DNA of 64,000 nt from Gammaproteobacteria bacterium. GTDB taxonomy: Bacteria > Pseudomonadota > Gammaproteobacteria > Ga0077536. Location of the stretch: contig JACQWY010000004.1 in NCBI GenBank assembly GCA_016209015.1, forward strand, positions 1 through 64,000, in the 5' to 3' direction. Of the stretch, positions 8,620 through 17,546 are shown one piece after another. The translations under genes were made by a program, and so were the position numbers. The notes below the pieces were generated by a model, which made no database searches, was not told where the DNA came from, and saw only the letters and a program-made list of their open reading frames with translations. How positions within the stretch are numbered: the stretch's first letter is position 1; each line of letters begins with the position of its first letter.

Positions 8620-9046
8620 CGGCGGCTTCTTCCGGGGACGACGAGAGACTCCCCGAAGTGTACGGGTGCGCCGACCGCCCGCGCAAACCGTGGGCCATAA
8701 TCGCTGCGTCCGCCGGTCTGAGCGAGCCGTTCCGGACTCGAACGTTCGGCGCCTCGATGTGCGGGATAGCGCGTCCGCCGTGTCCGCGCGAACCCGGCCG
8801 ACGGGCGCTGCGCGGAGTCGAGACAGCGGCAGACGGCATGCCAGGCGCACCGAAAAATTGGCTCTTCTCCGAACTGTGGGGCCGGCGCAGAACACGAGCG
8901 CAGCGCGGAATGGAGCGCTCGAAAGCCCGAAGCTCACTGCTCGTGCCGTGGGTCACCGACGCGGCCCTCGCCCGGGCGAGGTGACGGGCATCAGCCAGGG
9001 CAGGATGCGCCGGGCAGACGCGCCGCCGGGAGAAGAACGTTTCCTG
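8620..9046. other. Gene-free stretch with second copy of the 151-240 dispersed sequence
   Basis: No gene is supported here. Bases 8952-9040 share GGGTCACCGACG, a CCTCGCCCGGGCGAGG palindrome and an end at GGGAGAAGAAC with 151-240. Upstream, about 8869-8890 reads GGCTCTTCTCCGAACTGTGG. This resembles the inverted form of the right end of the first copy, hinting at an element with inverted ends. The promoter of the MscS gene must also lie in this stretch. Confidence 0.5.
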
Positions 9047-9904
9047 TCACAAATGCACCGCGAACCACCCCCGCGCGGCCGCCGCCGCTTCGTCGATCCT
9101 GTCCATGTAGACGTCGTAGTGCCGGCAGTCGATCTCGACCAGGCGCTTCGGCTCGCCAGCCGCGGCGAACGCCTCGTGCTGCCAAGCCGTCGGCGTCGTC
9201 GCATCGTTCGCGGCGACGATCATCAGCAGCGGCGTGGGCGCGATCGCTGCGACGAACGACGCGGGCTCCCAGGTGCGCAACAGATCGAACGTGCGCAGCG
9301 TGAGCTCGTTGCGATAGCGGGTCATGACGTCCTTGCGCGCGATCCATTCCGCGGTCTCCGATCCCGTCGTTGCCGCGGCCGTCGTCGCGGGCGGCTCGCC
9401 GCGCCGGCGCGCATCGCGATCCGCGTCGAGCTTGCCGCGGAAGGCCGCGCGCCTCGCGGCCGGAACCCAGGCCTCGAACGTCCGCGTGCCGCTCACGAGC
9501 GGCACTTGCGAAACCACGCAGCGCACACGGCGGTCGAGCGCGGCGGCGACGAGCACGAGCCCGCCTGCGTAGCTCGTGCCCCACAGGCCGATGCGCTCGG
9601 CATCGATCCCGGGCAGGGTGCGCGCGAAGGAGATCGCCTCGCGCAGATCCGCGAGCTGTCGCCAGGGATCCGTCTCGCCGCGCGGCCAGCCGGCGCTGCG
9701 GCCCCAGTTGCGATGATCGTAGGCGAGGCAGGCAAAGCCCGCGGCGACGAAACGACCGGCGTATTCCGCGAGATCCATGTCGACGATCCCGCTCAGCCCG
9801 TGCACGAGGACGACGAGCGGATGCGGACCCTCACCCGCCGGTCGCGCGAGCCAGCCGGCGAGCGCGATGCCCTCGTTCTCGAAGAAGATGTCTCTGGTCT
9901 CCAT
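9047..9904 (-). CDS. Alpha/beta hydrolase (COG1073-like)
   Basis: This protein of about 285 residues has the alpha/beta hydrolase fold: an oxyanion segment VVLVHGLSG, the nucleophile elbow GTSYAGG, a late acid in IVAANDATTP and a terminal histidine in CRHYDVY. It resembles dienelactone-hydrolase or FrsA-like esterases; the substrate is unknown. ATG 9904 begins METRD, where homology begins, and was preferred to an in-frame ATG at 9973. It diverges from the OBAP lipoprotein gene across 116 bp. Confidence 0.88.
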   Translation of the reverse strand: METRDIFFENEGIALAGWLARPAGEGPHPLVVLVHGLSGIVDMDLAEYAGRFVAAGFACLAYDHRNWGRSAGWPRGETDPWRQLADLREAISFARTLPGIDAERIGLWGTSYAGGLVLVAAALDRRVRCVVSQVPLVSGTRTFEAWVPAARRAAFRGKLDADRDARRRGEPPATTAAATTGSETAEWIARKDVMTRYRNELTLRTFDLLRTWEPASFVAAIAPTPLLMIVAANDATTPTAWQHEAFAAAGEPKRLVEIDCRHYDVYMDRIDEAAAAARGWFAVHL

Positions 9905-10020
9905 GCCGCGCCCCGGTGATGAGTTCAGCGCATCGTAGCGCGACGACGAAGCGCCGGGGATGGTCCGCGGCATGCTTCCTGCTTCCTGACGGTGAACCGA
10001 GCCCTCGGGCGGAGGCTGCC

Positions 10021-10737
10021 ATGCGATACGCCGTGACCGCGTTCCTCGTCCTCGTGCTCGCCGCGTGCGGCGGCGACAACACTGCGTCGAACGTCAACGC
10101 GCCCGGCCGGCGCGCGGGCATGGAAACGAAGGTCCTCGGCGCCGGCGCCTCGCTGCTGCAAGACAAACCGCCGATCGAGGCGCTGAACTCCTATCTCGAC
10201 GGCTTCCACTTCCGCAACGGCGATCAGCAGTTTCAGGTCGAAGCCCATCACTATTGCGCAACGCTGGGCGAGGAGATCACGCAGTGCGTGATTTACGACG
10301 GCAATGTCAAAGATGCAAAGCTCATCGGCGTCGAGTACGTCATCAGCGCGCGCCTGTTCGCGACGCTGCCGGAGATCGAGAAGCCGCTCTGGCACAGCCA
10401 CGTCTATGAAGTGAAGTCCGGACAGCTCGTCGCGCCCGGCATTCCGGCGCTCGCCGAGCACGCGCTGATGAAGAAGATGGTGACGACGTACGGCAAGACG
10501 TGGCACACCTGGCACACGGACCGTCAGCAGGAGCTGCCGCTCGGCGTGCCCCAGCTCATGATGGGCTTCACCGCCGACGGTCAGCTCGACCCGCACCGCC
10601 TCGCCGAGCGCGACAACCGCTTCGGGATCTCGACGGACGAGACGCGCCGCCGCCGCGGCGACATCGAAACTCCGGCGATAGCGCCCGGTGCGGATGCCTG
10701 GCAGCAGGGGCGGGTGGTGCAGTTGACCGCGCCGTGA
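10021..10737 (+). CDS. OBAP family (DUF1264) lipoprotein
   Basis: This 238-residue protein carries a lipoprotein signal peptide with lipobox LAAC (Cys16). Its body matches the oil-body-associated protein / DUF1264 family, including HHYCATLGEEITQCVIYD and LWHSHVYEVKSGQL. Plant members coat oil bodies; the role of bacterial members is not known. The lipobox predicts anchoring in the outer or inner membrane facing the periplasm. ATG 10021 starts the signal peptide and follows CGGAGG-like purines. The gene ends just before a palindromic repeat cluster. Confidence 0.9.
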   Translation: MRYAVTAFLVLVLAACGGDNTASNVNAPGRRAGMETKVLGAGASLLQDKPPIEALNSYLDGFHFRNGDQQFQVEAHHYCATLGEEITQCVIYDGNVKDAKLIGVEYVISARLFATLPEIEKPLWHSHVYEVKSGQLVAPGIPALAEHALMKKMVTTYGKTWHTWHTDRQQELPLGVPQLMMGFTADGQLDPHRLAERDNRFGISTDETRRRRGDIETPAIAPGADAWQQGRVVQLTAP

Positions 10738-10782
10738 GTCCGTCCGTTTCCGGGATTCCGGGATTCCGGGGATTCGGGGATT

Positions 10783-10853
10783 CGGGGTCAGAGTCCAAAC
10801 GAATCGGAATCGGGGTCAGAGTCCAAATCAATTGGACTCTGACCCCGATTCCG
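10783..10853. repeat. GGGGTCAGAGTCC palindromic repeat
   Basis: Two direct copies of GGGGTCAGAGTCCAAA begin at 10783 and 10812. The second lies in a perfect 22-bp inverted repeat (10805-10826 with 10832-10853) around a 5-base loop. GGATTCGGGGATTCGGGG microrepeats precede it (about 10753-10783). This GGGGTCAGAGTCC family is frequent between genes in proteobacteria and resembles REP-type elements. It lies between the OBAP lipoprotein and the 3' end of ahpF, which converge, so it may work as a bidirectional transcription end. Confidence 0.85.
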
Positions 10854-10892
10854 AGCGTCGGATTGTGGTGCGCTAATCGGGCCTGCGGCTGA

Positions 10893-12467
10893 TCACGCCG
10901 CGGCGGCGATCTTCGCCGGCGCGGGCGTGCGGATCAGGTAATCGAACGCCGAGAGGCTCGCCTTCGCGCCCTCGCCGAGCGAGATCACGATCTGCTTGAA
11001 CGGCGTCGTCGTGCAGTCGCCCGCCGCGTACACGCCCGGGATCGAGGTCGCGCCGCGCGCGTCCACTTCGATCTCGCCGTGGCGCGACAGCGCGAGCGTG
11101 CCCTTCAGCCAGTCCGTGTTCGGGAGCAGGCCGATCTGCACGAAGATGCCTTCGAGCCCGACGTCGTGCGTCTCGTTGCTCGCGCGGTCCTTGTAGGTGA
11201 GCCCCGTGAGCTTCGCGCCGTCGCCGCGCACCTCGGTCGTCAGCGCGTTCAGGATCACGCGCACGTTCGACAGGCTCGCGAGCTTGTCCTGCAGCACCTG
11301 GTCGGCGCGGAGCTTCGTGTCGAACTCGATGAGCGTGACGTGGGAGACGATCCCCGCAAGGTCGATCGCCGCTTCCACACCCGAATTGCCGCCGCCGATC
11401 ACCGCGACGCGCTTGCCCTTGAACAGCGGGCCGTCGCAATGCGGGCAGAAGCACACGCCCTTGCCGCGGTACTCCGCTTCGCCGGGCACGTTCATCTCGC
11501 GCCAGCGCGCGCCCGTGGCGAGCACGACGCTGCGCGCTCTCAGGCTCGCGCCGCCGGCGAGCTTCAGCTCGTGGAAAGCCTCGCCGGGCACGAGCGCTTC
11601 CGCGCGTTGCAGGTTCATGATGTCGACACCGTATTCATTCACGTGATTCTCGAGCGCCGCGGCGAGCTGCGGGCCTTCCGTGTACTTCACGGAGATGAAG
11701 TTCTCGATGCCGAGCGTGTCGAGCACCTGGCCGCCGAAGCGTTCCGCGACGACGCCCGTGCGGATGCCCTTGCGCGCAGCGTAGATCGCCGCCGCCGCAC
11801 CGGCCGGACCGCCGCCGACGACGAGCATGTCGAACGGCTCCTTCGCCGCGATCTCCGCGGCCGCCCGCGCCGCGCCGCCGGAGTCGAGCTTCGCGACGAT
11901 CTCCTCGATCGTCATGCGGCCGTTGCCGAAGATTTCGCCGTTCACGAACACGCAGGGCACGGCCATGACCTGCCGCGACGCGACCTCGGCCTGGAACAGC
12001 GCGCCGTCGATCATCGTGCTCTCGATCGCGGGATTGAGGATCGCCAGCAGGTTCAGCGCCTGCACGACGTCCGGGCAGTTGTGGCAGGACAGCGAGATGA
12101 ACGTCTCGAAGCGGAGGGGCCCTTCGATCGTCCTGATGCGCTCGATGATCCCGGCGTCGACCTTCGGCGGATGACCACCGGCCTGGAGCAGCGCGAGCAC
12201 GAGCGAGGTGAATTCATGGCCCATCGGCAGGCCCGCGAAGCGCACGCGCGCGGCGTCGCCGGCGCGGCCGACCGAGAACGAGGGCCGGCGCGTCTCCGAG
12301 CCGTCCTCACGCGCGGTGACGAGCGGCGAGAGCGCGGCGATTTCATTGATCAGCTCGCGCATTTCCTGCGAGGCCGCCGAGTCGTCCAGCGAGGCGACGA
12401 GCTCGATCGGCTGCCGGAGGCGTTCGAGATAAGCGGCGAGCTGGGCGGTGATGTTCGCGTCGAGCAT
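10893..12467 (-). CDS. ahpF: Alkyl hydroperoxide reductase subunit F
   Basis: This 524-residue flavoprotein passes electrons from NAD(P)H to AhpC. The N-terminal double-thioredoxin domain holds Cys128-x-x-Cys131 (SCHNCPDVV). The FAD motif [10 protein letters not shown] starts near residue 218. The redox-active CPHC is Cys341-Cys344, followed by the NAD motif VIGGGNSG. Length and architecture are normal for AhpF. It lies 90 bp downstream of ahpC on the same strand and is presumably co-transcribed from the ahpC promoter with the OxyR-like site. Confidence 0.97.
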   Translation of the reverse strand: MLDANITAQLAAYLERLRQPIELVASLDDSAASQEMRELINEIAALSPLVTAREDGSETRRPSFSVGRAGDAARVRFAGLPMGHEFTSLVLALLQAGGHPPKVDAGIIERIRTIEGPLRFETFISLSCHNCPDVVQALNLLAILNPAIESTMIDGALFQAEVASRQVMAVPCVFVNGEIFGNGRMTIEEIVAKLDSGGAARAAAEIAAKEPFDMLVVGGGPAGAAAAIYAARKGIRTGVVAERFGGQVLDTLGIENFISVKYTEGPQLAAALENHVNEYGVDIMNLQRAEALVPGEAFHELKLAGGASLRARSVVLATGARWREMNVPGEAEYRGKGVCFCPHCDGPLFKGKRVAVIGGGNSGVEAAIDLAGIVSHVTLIEFDTKLRADQVLQDKLASLSNVRVILNALTTEVRGDGAKLTGLTYKDRASNETHDVGLEGIFVQIGLLPNTDWLKGTLALSRHGEIEVDARGATSIPGVYAAGDCTTTPFKQIVISLGEGAKASLSAFDYLIRTPAPAKIAAAA

Positions 12468-12557
12468 GGGGCACTACCTTCGGAGCGATGCTGAATACGT
12501 TGCGGCGTCGTCGGCGAGAACCGCGATCCCGCGCCGGGCGGGATCGCGGCCGTGCGC

Positions 12558-13127
12558 TCAGATCTTGCCGACCAGGTCGAGGGAGGGCGCGAGCGTCTTC
12601 TCGCCTTCCTTCCACTTCGCGGGGCAGACTTCGCCCGGATGCGAGGCGACGTACTGCGCGGCCTTGATCTTGCGGAGCAGCTCGCTCGCGTCGCGGCCGA
12701 CGCCGCTGGCGTTGATTTCGATGATCTGGATCCTGCCGTTCGGATCGACGACGAACGTGCCGCGCTCCGCGAGACCGGCGGCCTCGATCATCACGCCGAA
12801 GTTGCGCGACAGCGTGCCGGTCGGATCGCCGACGAGCGGGTACTTGATCTTGCCGATCGTCTCGGAGGTGTCGTGCCAGGCCTTGTGCGTGAAGTGCGTG
12901 TCGGTCGACACGCCGTAGATTTCCACGCCGACCTTCTGGAACTCGGCATAGTTGTCGGCCAGGTCACCCAACTCCGTCGGGCACACGAAGGTGAAGTCGG
13001 CCGGATAGAAGAAGACCACCGACCACTTGCCCTTCAGGCTGGCCTCGGTGACTTCGACGAACTTGCCGTTGTGGAACGCAGTCGCCTTGAAGGGAAGGAT
13101 TTCGGTGTTGATGAGACTCGTATTCAC
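12558..13127 (-). CDS. ahpC: Alkyl hydroperoxide reductase subunit C (peroxiredoxin)
   Basis: This 189-residue typical 2-Cys peroxiredoxin reduces hydrogen peroxide and organic hydroperoxides. The peroxidatic cysteine is Cys49 in FTFVCPTEL and the resolving cysteine is Cys168 in GEVCPAKW. Length equals the enterobacterial AhpC class. It precedes ahpF. An OxyR-like operator lies 68-104 bp upstream of the start codon. Confidence 0.98.
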   Translation of the reverse strand: MNTSLINTEILPFKATAFHNGKFVEVTEASLKGKWSVVFFYPADFTFVCPTELGDLADNYAEFQKVGVEIYGVSTDTHFTHKAWHDTSETIGKIKYPLVGDPTGTLSRNFGVMIEAAGLAERGTFVVDPNGRIQIIEINASGVGRDASELLRKIKAAQYVASHPGEVCPAKWKEGEKTLAPSLDLVGKI

Positions 13128-13194
13128 GGAGGGTCCTCTCGGTTATTGGTGACTCGACGGGACGCATGGTAGGTGGCCGGCGTCCTTCCGGCCA

Positions 13195-13231
13195 ATCGTT
13201 TGTGGCTAACAGCCCGATAGAAATTCTCTAT
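13195..13231 (-). promoter_or_regulatory. OxyR-like operator upstream of ahpC
   Basis: The site has four tetramers spaced by seven bases: ATCG (13195), CTAA (13206), ATAG (13217) and CTAT (13228). OxyR recognises ATAG-N7-CTAT-N7-ATAG-N7-CTAT, so 14 of 16 defined bases match, with the spacing exact. The position, about 70 bp upstream of ahpC, fits activation from just upstream of a promoter. The regulator gene itself is not in the window. Confidence 0.8.
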
Positions 13232-13289
13232 GGCCGGACGGGCCGGGGCTGTCGGCCGCGCTGAGACGGCGGCCGGCGGTGGACGGGCC

Positions 13290-13703
13290 TCAGGAGGGCA
13301 CGTCCATCGCGAGCGCCTCGCCGAGCAGGGCCTTGATGCGTTCGGGGATGGGGCACTTCTCGAGCGTCACCGGCACGCAGCTCACGCACACCGTGCGGGC
13401 GCTGAACACGGGCTGTCCGTTCACGGTGCCGACGTAGCCGACGTCGAACGACGTCGAGCCGTAGCGCACGATGCCGAGGCGGATTTCGAGGATGTCGCCG
13501 AAATGCGCGGGAGCCTTCCACTCGAGCACCGAGCGCACGAGCATCCAGTCCCAGTCGAGCGCGAGGAACTTCCCGCCCGGCGCCTTGCTGCTGATCCACT
13601 GCTCGGTCGCGTCGTCCATGTACACCATGTAGTTCGCATTGAACACGATGCCCTGCTGATCGCATTCGCCGTAGCGCACCCGCGTCTCGTAGCGGTAGCT
13701 CAT
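13290..13703 (-). CDS. Acyl-CoA thioesterase (4-hydroxybenzoyl-CoA thioesterase/YbgC-like)
   Basis: This 137-residue hotdog-fold protein has the catalytic pattern YGECDQQGIVF with Asp15, followed by NANYMVYMDDATEQW, as in 4HBT/YbgC thioesterases. It hydrolyses an acyl-CoA thioester; the acyl chain is unknown. ATG 13703 has homology from its first residues. A longer in-frame extension overlaps the divergent ridA-like gene and was rejected. About 130 bp separate it from that gene and would contain both promoters. Confidence 0.9.
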   Translation of the reverse strand: MSYRYETRVRYGECDQQGIVFNANYMVYMDDATEQWISSKAPGGKFLALDWDWMLVRSVLEWKAPAHFGDILEIRLGIVRYGSTSFDVGYVGTVNGQPVFSARTVCVSCVPVTLEKCPIPERIKALLGEALAMDVPS

Positions 13704-13835
13704 CCTGCCTCCCCTCGTCGTGATCGTGATGGTCGCGGCATGATAGCTGCAAAGGCGGTGACGGCCTACGGAGGCTCGTCGGCGCCGCCGCGACCGCTCA
13801 TAATCGCAACACATCCCGCACCACAGGAGACCGCC

Positions 13836-14228
13836 ATGACGACACGCCGCGAAATCATACCCCCGGGCATGGAGATCATCCGCGAGCGCTTCCACTACGC
13901 GCCCGGCCTGCTCGTGGGCGATACCCTGCACATCGCCGGCCAGGTCGGCCGCGACGCGAACCTCCGCGTCATCGAGGGCACGGAAGCGCAGATGGTGCAG
14001 GCGTTCGAGAACGTGAAGAAAGTGCTGACGGCCGCCGGCGCGACGTTCGACGACGTCGTCGACATGACGACTTACCATCTCGACATGCGCGATCTGCAGC
14101 TCTTCATGCAGGTGAAGGATCGCTACTTCACGAACCGCGTGCCGGCCTGGACCGGCGTCGGCGTGACGGCGCTCGCGATGCCTGGCCTCATCGTCGAGAT
14201 CAAGTGCACGGCGGTGCTCGGCACCTGA
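13836..14228 (+). CDS. RidA family protein (YjgF/YER057c/UK114)
   Basis: This 130-residue protein belongs to the RidA superfamily; canonical members deaminate reactive enamines and imines. It shows LHIAGQVGRD and the C-terminal GLIVEIKCTAVL with the glutamate typical of the family. The arginine usual in canonical RidA is replaced in the RVPAWTGVGV segment, so it may be one of the divergent Rid subfamilies. CAGGAG stands 7-12 bp before ATG 13836. Confidence 0.9.
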   Translation: MTTRREIIPPGMEIIRERFHYAPGLLVGDTLHIAGQVGRDANLRVIEGTEAQMVQAFENVKKVLTAAGATFDDVVDMTTYHLDMRDLQLFMQVKDRYFTNRVPAWTGVGVTALAMPGLIVEIKCTAVLGT

Positions 14229-14237
14229 GCGTCGTGC

Positions 14238-15023
14238 TCAGTGCCAGGCGTCGTCTTCGCGCAGACTCTGCTCGAGGCGCGTGAACGCGGCGCCGTCGCC
14301 GTGCGCTCGCTGTACCGGCGTCGTCGCGGCGATCGCGTCCCGCAGCGCCGCGAGGCGTTCGCCGTATTCGAAATGGGCCGGCGCGCCGCTGCCTGCCATG
14401 CGCGAGGCGAGCGCGAGCGCGGCACGCGGATCGTAGCCCGCGCGGGCGAGCATGATCGTGCTGATGCGATCGGCCTCGCGTTCCCGCCCCGGATCGAGCG
14501 AGCCCGAGAGATCGCCGACTTCGGCGCTCGCCGCGGGACCGGCGCCGAACAGTCGGCCGACGAAGGACGGACGCTCGACCGGCGTGCAGAAGTGGCCCGC
14601 GATGTGATGCGCGAATTCGTGCGCGAGCAGCGCCGCGAGCTCGGCTTCCGTCGCCACGAGCCGCAACATCCCCTCGGTGACGAAGATGTGACCGTCGCCG
14701 ATCGAGAACGCGTTCAGCTTCGCATCGCGCACGACGTGCGTGCGCCAGCGCCGATGCGGGCTCTCTCCGGCACGGAGCGCGAGCTCGTTCGTGATCTGCT
14801 GCAACGCGCGGTCGACGGGATCGCCGCTCGGGCGGAGCGGCCAGGTGCTGAAGATCTTCGACGCCGTATCGCCGGCGCGCGCGACTTCCTCGGCGCAGGG
14901 CACGAGCACGACGAGCGCCGGCGCGCGCCAGGCGAAGAGCGCGAGCAGCAGGCAGCCGAGGGGCGGCAGCGCGCCCCGGAGCCGCCGTGCGACGCCCTGC
15001 TCAGGCGCCGGTCTTGACGACAA
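14238..15023 (-). CDS. M48 family metallopeptidase
   Basis: This protein of up to 261 residues has one N-terminal membrane segment (about 20-42). Its zinc-protease motif is HEFAHH (135-140), with a downstream EREAD supplying the third ligand. It resembles periplasmic M48 peptidases such as LoiP/BepA-type quality-control proteases. Its first ATG (15023) lies inside the 3' end of the preceding glycine-zipper gene, a 23-bp overlap; a slightly later start is possible. Same-strand order after FHA, kinase and lipoprotein suggests a co-transcribed envelope-related group. Confidence 0.88.
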   Translation of the reverse strand: MSSRPAPEQGVARRLRGALPPLGCLLLALFAWRAPALVVLVPCAEEVARAGDTASKIFSTWPLRPSGDPVDRALQQITNELALRAGESPHRRWRTHVVRDAKLNAFSIGDGHIFVTEGMLRLVATEAELAALLAHEFAHHIAGHFCTPVERPSFVGRLFGAGPAASAEVGDLSGSLDPGREREADRISTIMLARAGYDPRAALALASRMAGSGAPAHFEYGERLAALRDAIAATTPVQRAHGDGAAFTRLEQSLREDDAWH

Positions 15024-15624
15024 ACGTCGATTCCGCGGTGTCGTAGCTCGTGCCGGACGTGACGGTGTGCTTGATCACGTAGGTGCCCGGCGCGGCATCG
15101 CCGGGGATCTTGATCGGCAGCTTGATCGTGTAGCCGCCGGCGGTCTTCGTCACCGGCTGGTTCTTGAAGTCCATGAGCTGTACGCCGTCCTTGAACAGCA
15201 CGCCGGTGACGCCGATCTGCGCCTGCGGCGAGCTCTTCGGCAGCGCAAGCGAATAATCGGTGACGACGTCGACCGTGCCGCCCGGCGCGATGAACTTCGG
15301 ATTCGAGGTCGCGGAATTGATTTTGACGAACACGCTGTTCGCCGGCGCCGCGTAACCATAGAGTTGCTGGTCCTGGGTCTGGCTGCGCGCCGCGACTTCC
15401 TGCGACTCGATCACCTTGCCCGCCACCCAGCCGACCGCCGCGCCCGACAGCGCACCGATCGCCGCACCCTCCCAGCCGCCGGTGAGGCCGCCGATGAGCG
15501 CGCCGACGGCGGCCGTGCCGGCGGCGGTGTTCGTGGAGGTGCTCTGGCCTTGCGTGGCGCAGCCGCCGAGCAGCGCCGTGCAGAGCGCGGTGGCGACGAG
15601 CTTGTGATGGAAATGCGTGGTCAT
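15001..15624 (-). CDS. Glycine-zipper lipoprotein
   Basis: This 207-residue protein has a signal peptide ending in lipobox LLGGC. A glycine-rich zipper follows (alternating G-x-x-x-G through about residues 35-75), like Rcp/SlyB-type outer-membrane lipoproteins. The C-terminal ~110 residues look like a beta-sandwich (VFVKINSATSNPKF, GTYVIKHTV). No enzyme function is expected. ATG 15624 begins the signal peptide. It sits 47 bp downstream of the Ser/Thr kinase and overlaps the M48 gene start. Confidence 0.88.
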   Translation of the reverse strand: MTTHFHHKLVATALCTALLGGCATQGQSTSTNTAAGTAAVGALIGGLTGGWEGAAIGALSGAAVGWVAGKVIESQEVAARSQTQDQQLYGYAAPANSVFVKINSATSNPKFIAPGGTVDVVTDYSLALPKSSPQAQIGVTGVLFKDGVQLMDFKNQPVTKTAGGYTIKLPIKIPGDAAPGTYVIKHTVTSGTSYDTAESTFVVKTGA

Positions 15625-15671
15625 GGTGTTCTCCTTGCGTAATGGGTGGAGCGGCGTGCCGTGGCGCGCGC

Positions 15672-17546
15672 TCATTCCTGGAACTGGGTGTCCGAATTCG
15701 CCTTCTGCCAGGCGTTGCCGGCCGGCGCCATCGACGGCACCAGCTCGACCGGGGGCGGCGGCGCCGGCTCGGGCGGGCGCACCGGCGTGGTCGCGACGGC
15801 GGGCTTCGGCTTGGGCTTCGCGGCGGGCACCGTGGCCGGGGCGGGTGCCGCTTTCGCGACCTCCGTCGTCGCGGGCTTCACGGGCACTGCGACCGGCGTG
15901 CCGGGCGGGATCGCCGGCGTCGCGGGTTGTGCACTCGCGTTCGCGGGGGGCGCCGGCGGCCGCTCCGTGATCACCGGCGCAGCGACTGCAGGCAGCGGGA
16001 CCGGCGTCGGCAGGGGCACGTTCGGGATCGCGGTGGGGACCGCGATCTGTGCTGCCGCGGCGACGGGCGCCGGCAGCGCCGGCTCGGGCGCGAGGGCGGG
16101 CGTCGTCGCCGGTGCTGCGGCCGGTGCGCTCGCCGCGGGCAGCGCGGGCGCGACCGGCGCGACCGGCGCGGCCGGCGGCGCGATGGCCGAAGGGGCGGGG
16201 GCGCGCGTCAGCCACCACGTGCCGCCCGCGCCGAGCGCGACGAGCGCGAGCGCGGCGGGCACGAGCCAGCCGCTGCGGCGCGGACCCGGCGTGGCGGGAG
16301 CGGTCGCCGGGAGCGCGACGGTCGGGGTCGCAACCGTCGCCGGCGCGCTGCGCGGTCCCGTCGCAACGACTTCGACGGTGCCGTCGGCACCGAGCTTCAG
16401 CGACTGCTGCGTCGCCGCGCCGGGACCGGTGCGCGCCGTCGGCGCATCGTTCGCGAGCACCGTGCGCTCGCCGGCCAGCGGATCGTCGTAAGTCGCGACG
16501 GTCGGGGCTTCGTAGTCGAAGGCGCGGCCGAATTCGAGCACGCTCTGCTGGCGCTCGTTCGGGTTCAGCGACAGCGCACGGATGAGCGCGCGATCGATCG
16601 CCGGCGGCGTACCCGGCACGATGTCGGACGGCGGCGGCACCGCGACCCCCTGGATGCGCTCGCGCGCACCGGGCGGACGCTGGCCGGTCAACAGGAAGTA
16701 CACCGTCGCGCCGAGCGCATAGACGTCGGAGCGTTCGTCCGTACCCGCACCCATCGCCTGTTCGGGCGGGCTGAAGCCGTGCGTGACCGCGCGGCCGAGC
16801 GTGTGCGTCTGCTCGCTCGCGACGACGTCCTTCGCGATCCCGAAATCGATCAGCATCACGCGATCCTGATCGTCGAGCAGCACGTTGCCGGGTTTGAGAT
16901 CGCGATGCACGACTGGCGGCGTCTGCGCATGCAGGTAGCCGAGCACGTCGCAGAGCTGGCGCACCCAGGGCGCGAGCTGCGACAGCGGCAGCCGCTTCTC
17001 CACCGTCGCGCGCCGCACGGATTCGAGCGTGCGGTTGCCGCCGAACTCGAGCACGATGTAGACCATGCCGTTCGCCATCTCGCGATCCGTGATGCCGGGA
17101 ATCGAGGGATGGCGCAACTTCGCGAGAATGCGGCTTTCGTGCTCGTCGTAGTGGGATTCCGGGATTTCCTTCAAGGCCCAGCGCTTGTTGCTGAGCTTCA
17201 GATCTTCGACGAGATACGTCGTGCCGAAGCCGCCGCGGCCGAGGAGCTGCAGCACCCGATATCTGTTGTGCAGGACCGCGCCGGGCGAGGCGAGCCAACC
17301 GAGGAGCTCTTTCACCTCGCCGTTCGGCGCGAGCAGGGGATAGGCGAGCTCGAGGCCGCAGGCGCATTTGAAGTCCGGCGGCTTCAGCGCGGCGCGGCTG
17401 TACGCCGTCCGGCAGCGCGGACAGACGTCGCCGCCCGACGCGAGCTGCGTCGCCTGCGCGTCGTCCTCGTACACCGCGCGCTCCGTGCGATCCGGATCGT
17501 CCGTGGCGGCGACGGTGACGTCGTTTTCCAATGCGTCAGCCGCCAT
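15672..17546 (-). CDS. Membrane Ser/Thr protein kinase with N-terminal zinc-ribbon
   Basis: The protein has 624 residues. A small cysteine cluster (Cys42, 45, 61, 63) precedes a Hanks-type kinase domain (about 96-345) with GRGGFGTTY (103-111), Lys126, HRDLKPGN (214-221) and DFG (234-236). One membrane helix follows at about 427-446, then a long Ala/Pro-rich tail (about 450-610). Kinase residues are complete, so activity is expected, with the tail in the periplasm. The gene overlaps the FHA gene by 11 bp, so a phosphothreonine-reading partner is made with it. The long low-complexity tail is a common bacterial spacer. Confidence 0.93.
   Translation of the reverse strand: MAADALENDVTVAATDDPDRTERAVYEDDAQATQLASGGDVCPRCRTAYSRAALKPPDFKCACGLELAYPLLAPNGEVKELLGWLASPGAVLHNRYRVLQLLGRGGFGTTYLVEDLKLSNKRWALKEIPESHYDEHESRILAKLRHPSIPGITDREMANGMVYIVLEFGGNRTLESVRRATVEKRLPLSQLAPWVRQLCDVLGYLHAQTPPVVHRDLKPGNVLLDDQDRVMLIDFGIAKDVVASEQTHTLGRAVTHGFSPPEQAMGAGTDERSDVYALGATVYFLLTGQRPPGARERIQGVAVPPPSDIVPGTPPAIDRALIRALSLNPNERQQSVLEFGRAFDYEAPTVATYDDPLAGERTVLANDAPTARTGPGAATQQSLKLGADGTVEVVATGPRSAPATVATPTVALPATAPATPGPRRSGWLVPAALALVALGAGGTWWLTRAPAPSAIAPPAAPVAPVAPALPAASAPAAAPATTPALAPEPALPAPVAAAAQIAVPTAIPNVPLPTPVPLPAVAAPVITERPPAPPANASAQPATPAIPPGTPVAVPVKPATTEVAKAAPAPATVPAAKPKPKPAVATTPVRPPEPAPPPPVELVPSMAPAGNAWQKANSDTQFQE

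Noticed and set aside
10740-10890. CRISPR array because of repeated GGGGTCAGAGTCC
   Set aside because: Only two direct units, an inverted third, and no regular spacers or cas genes.
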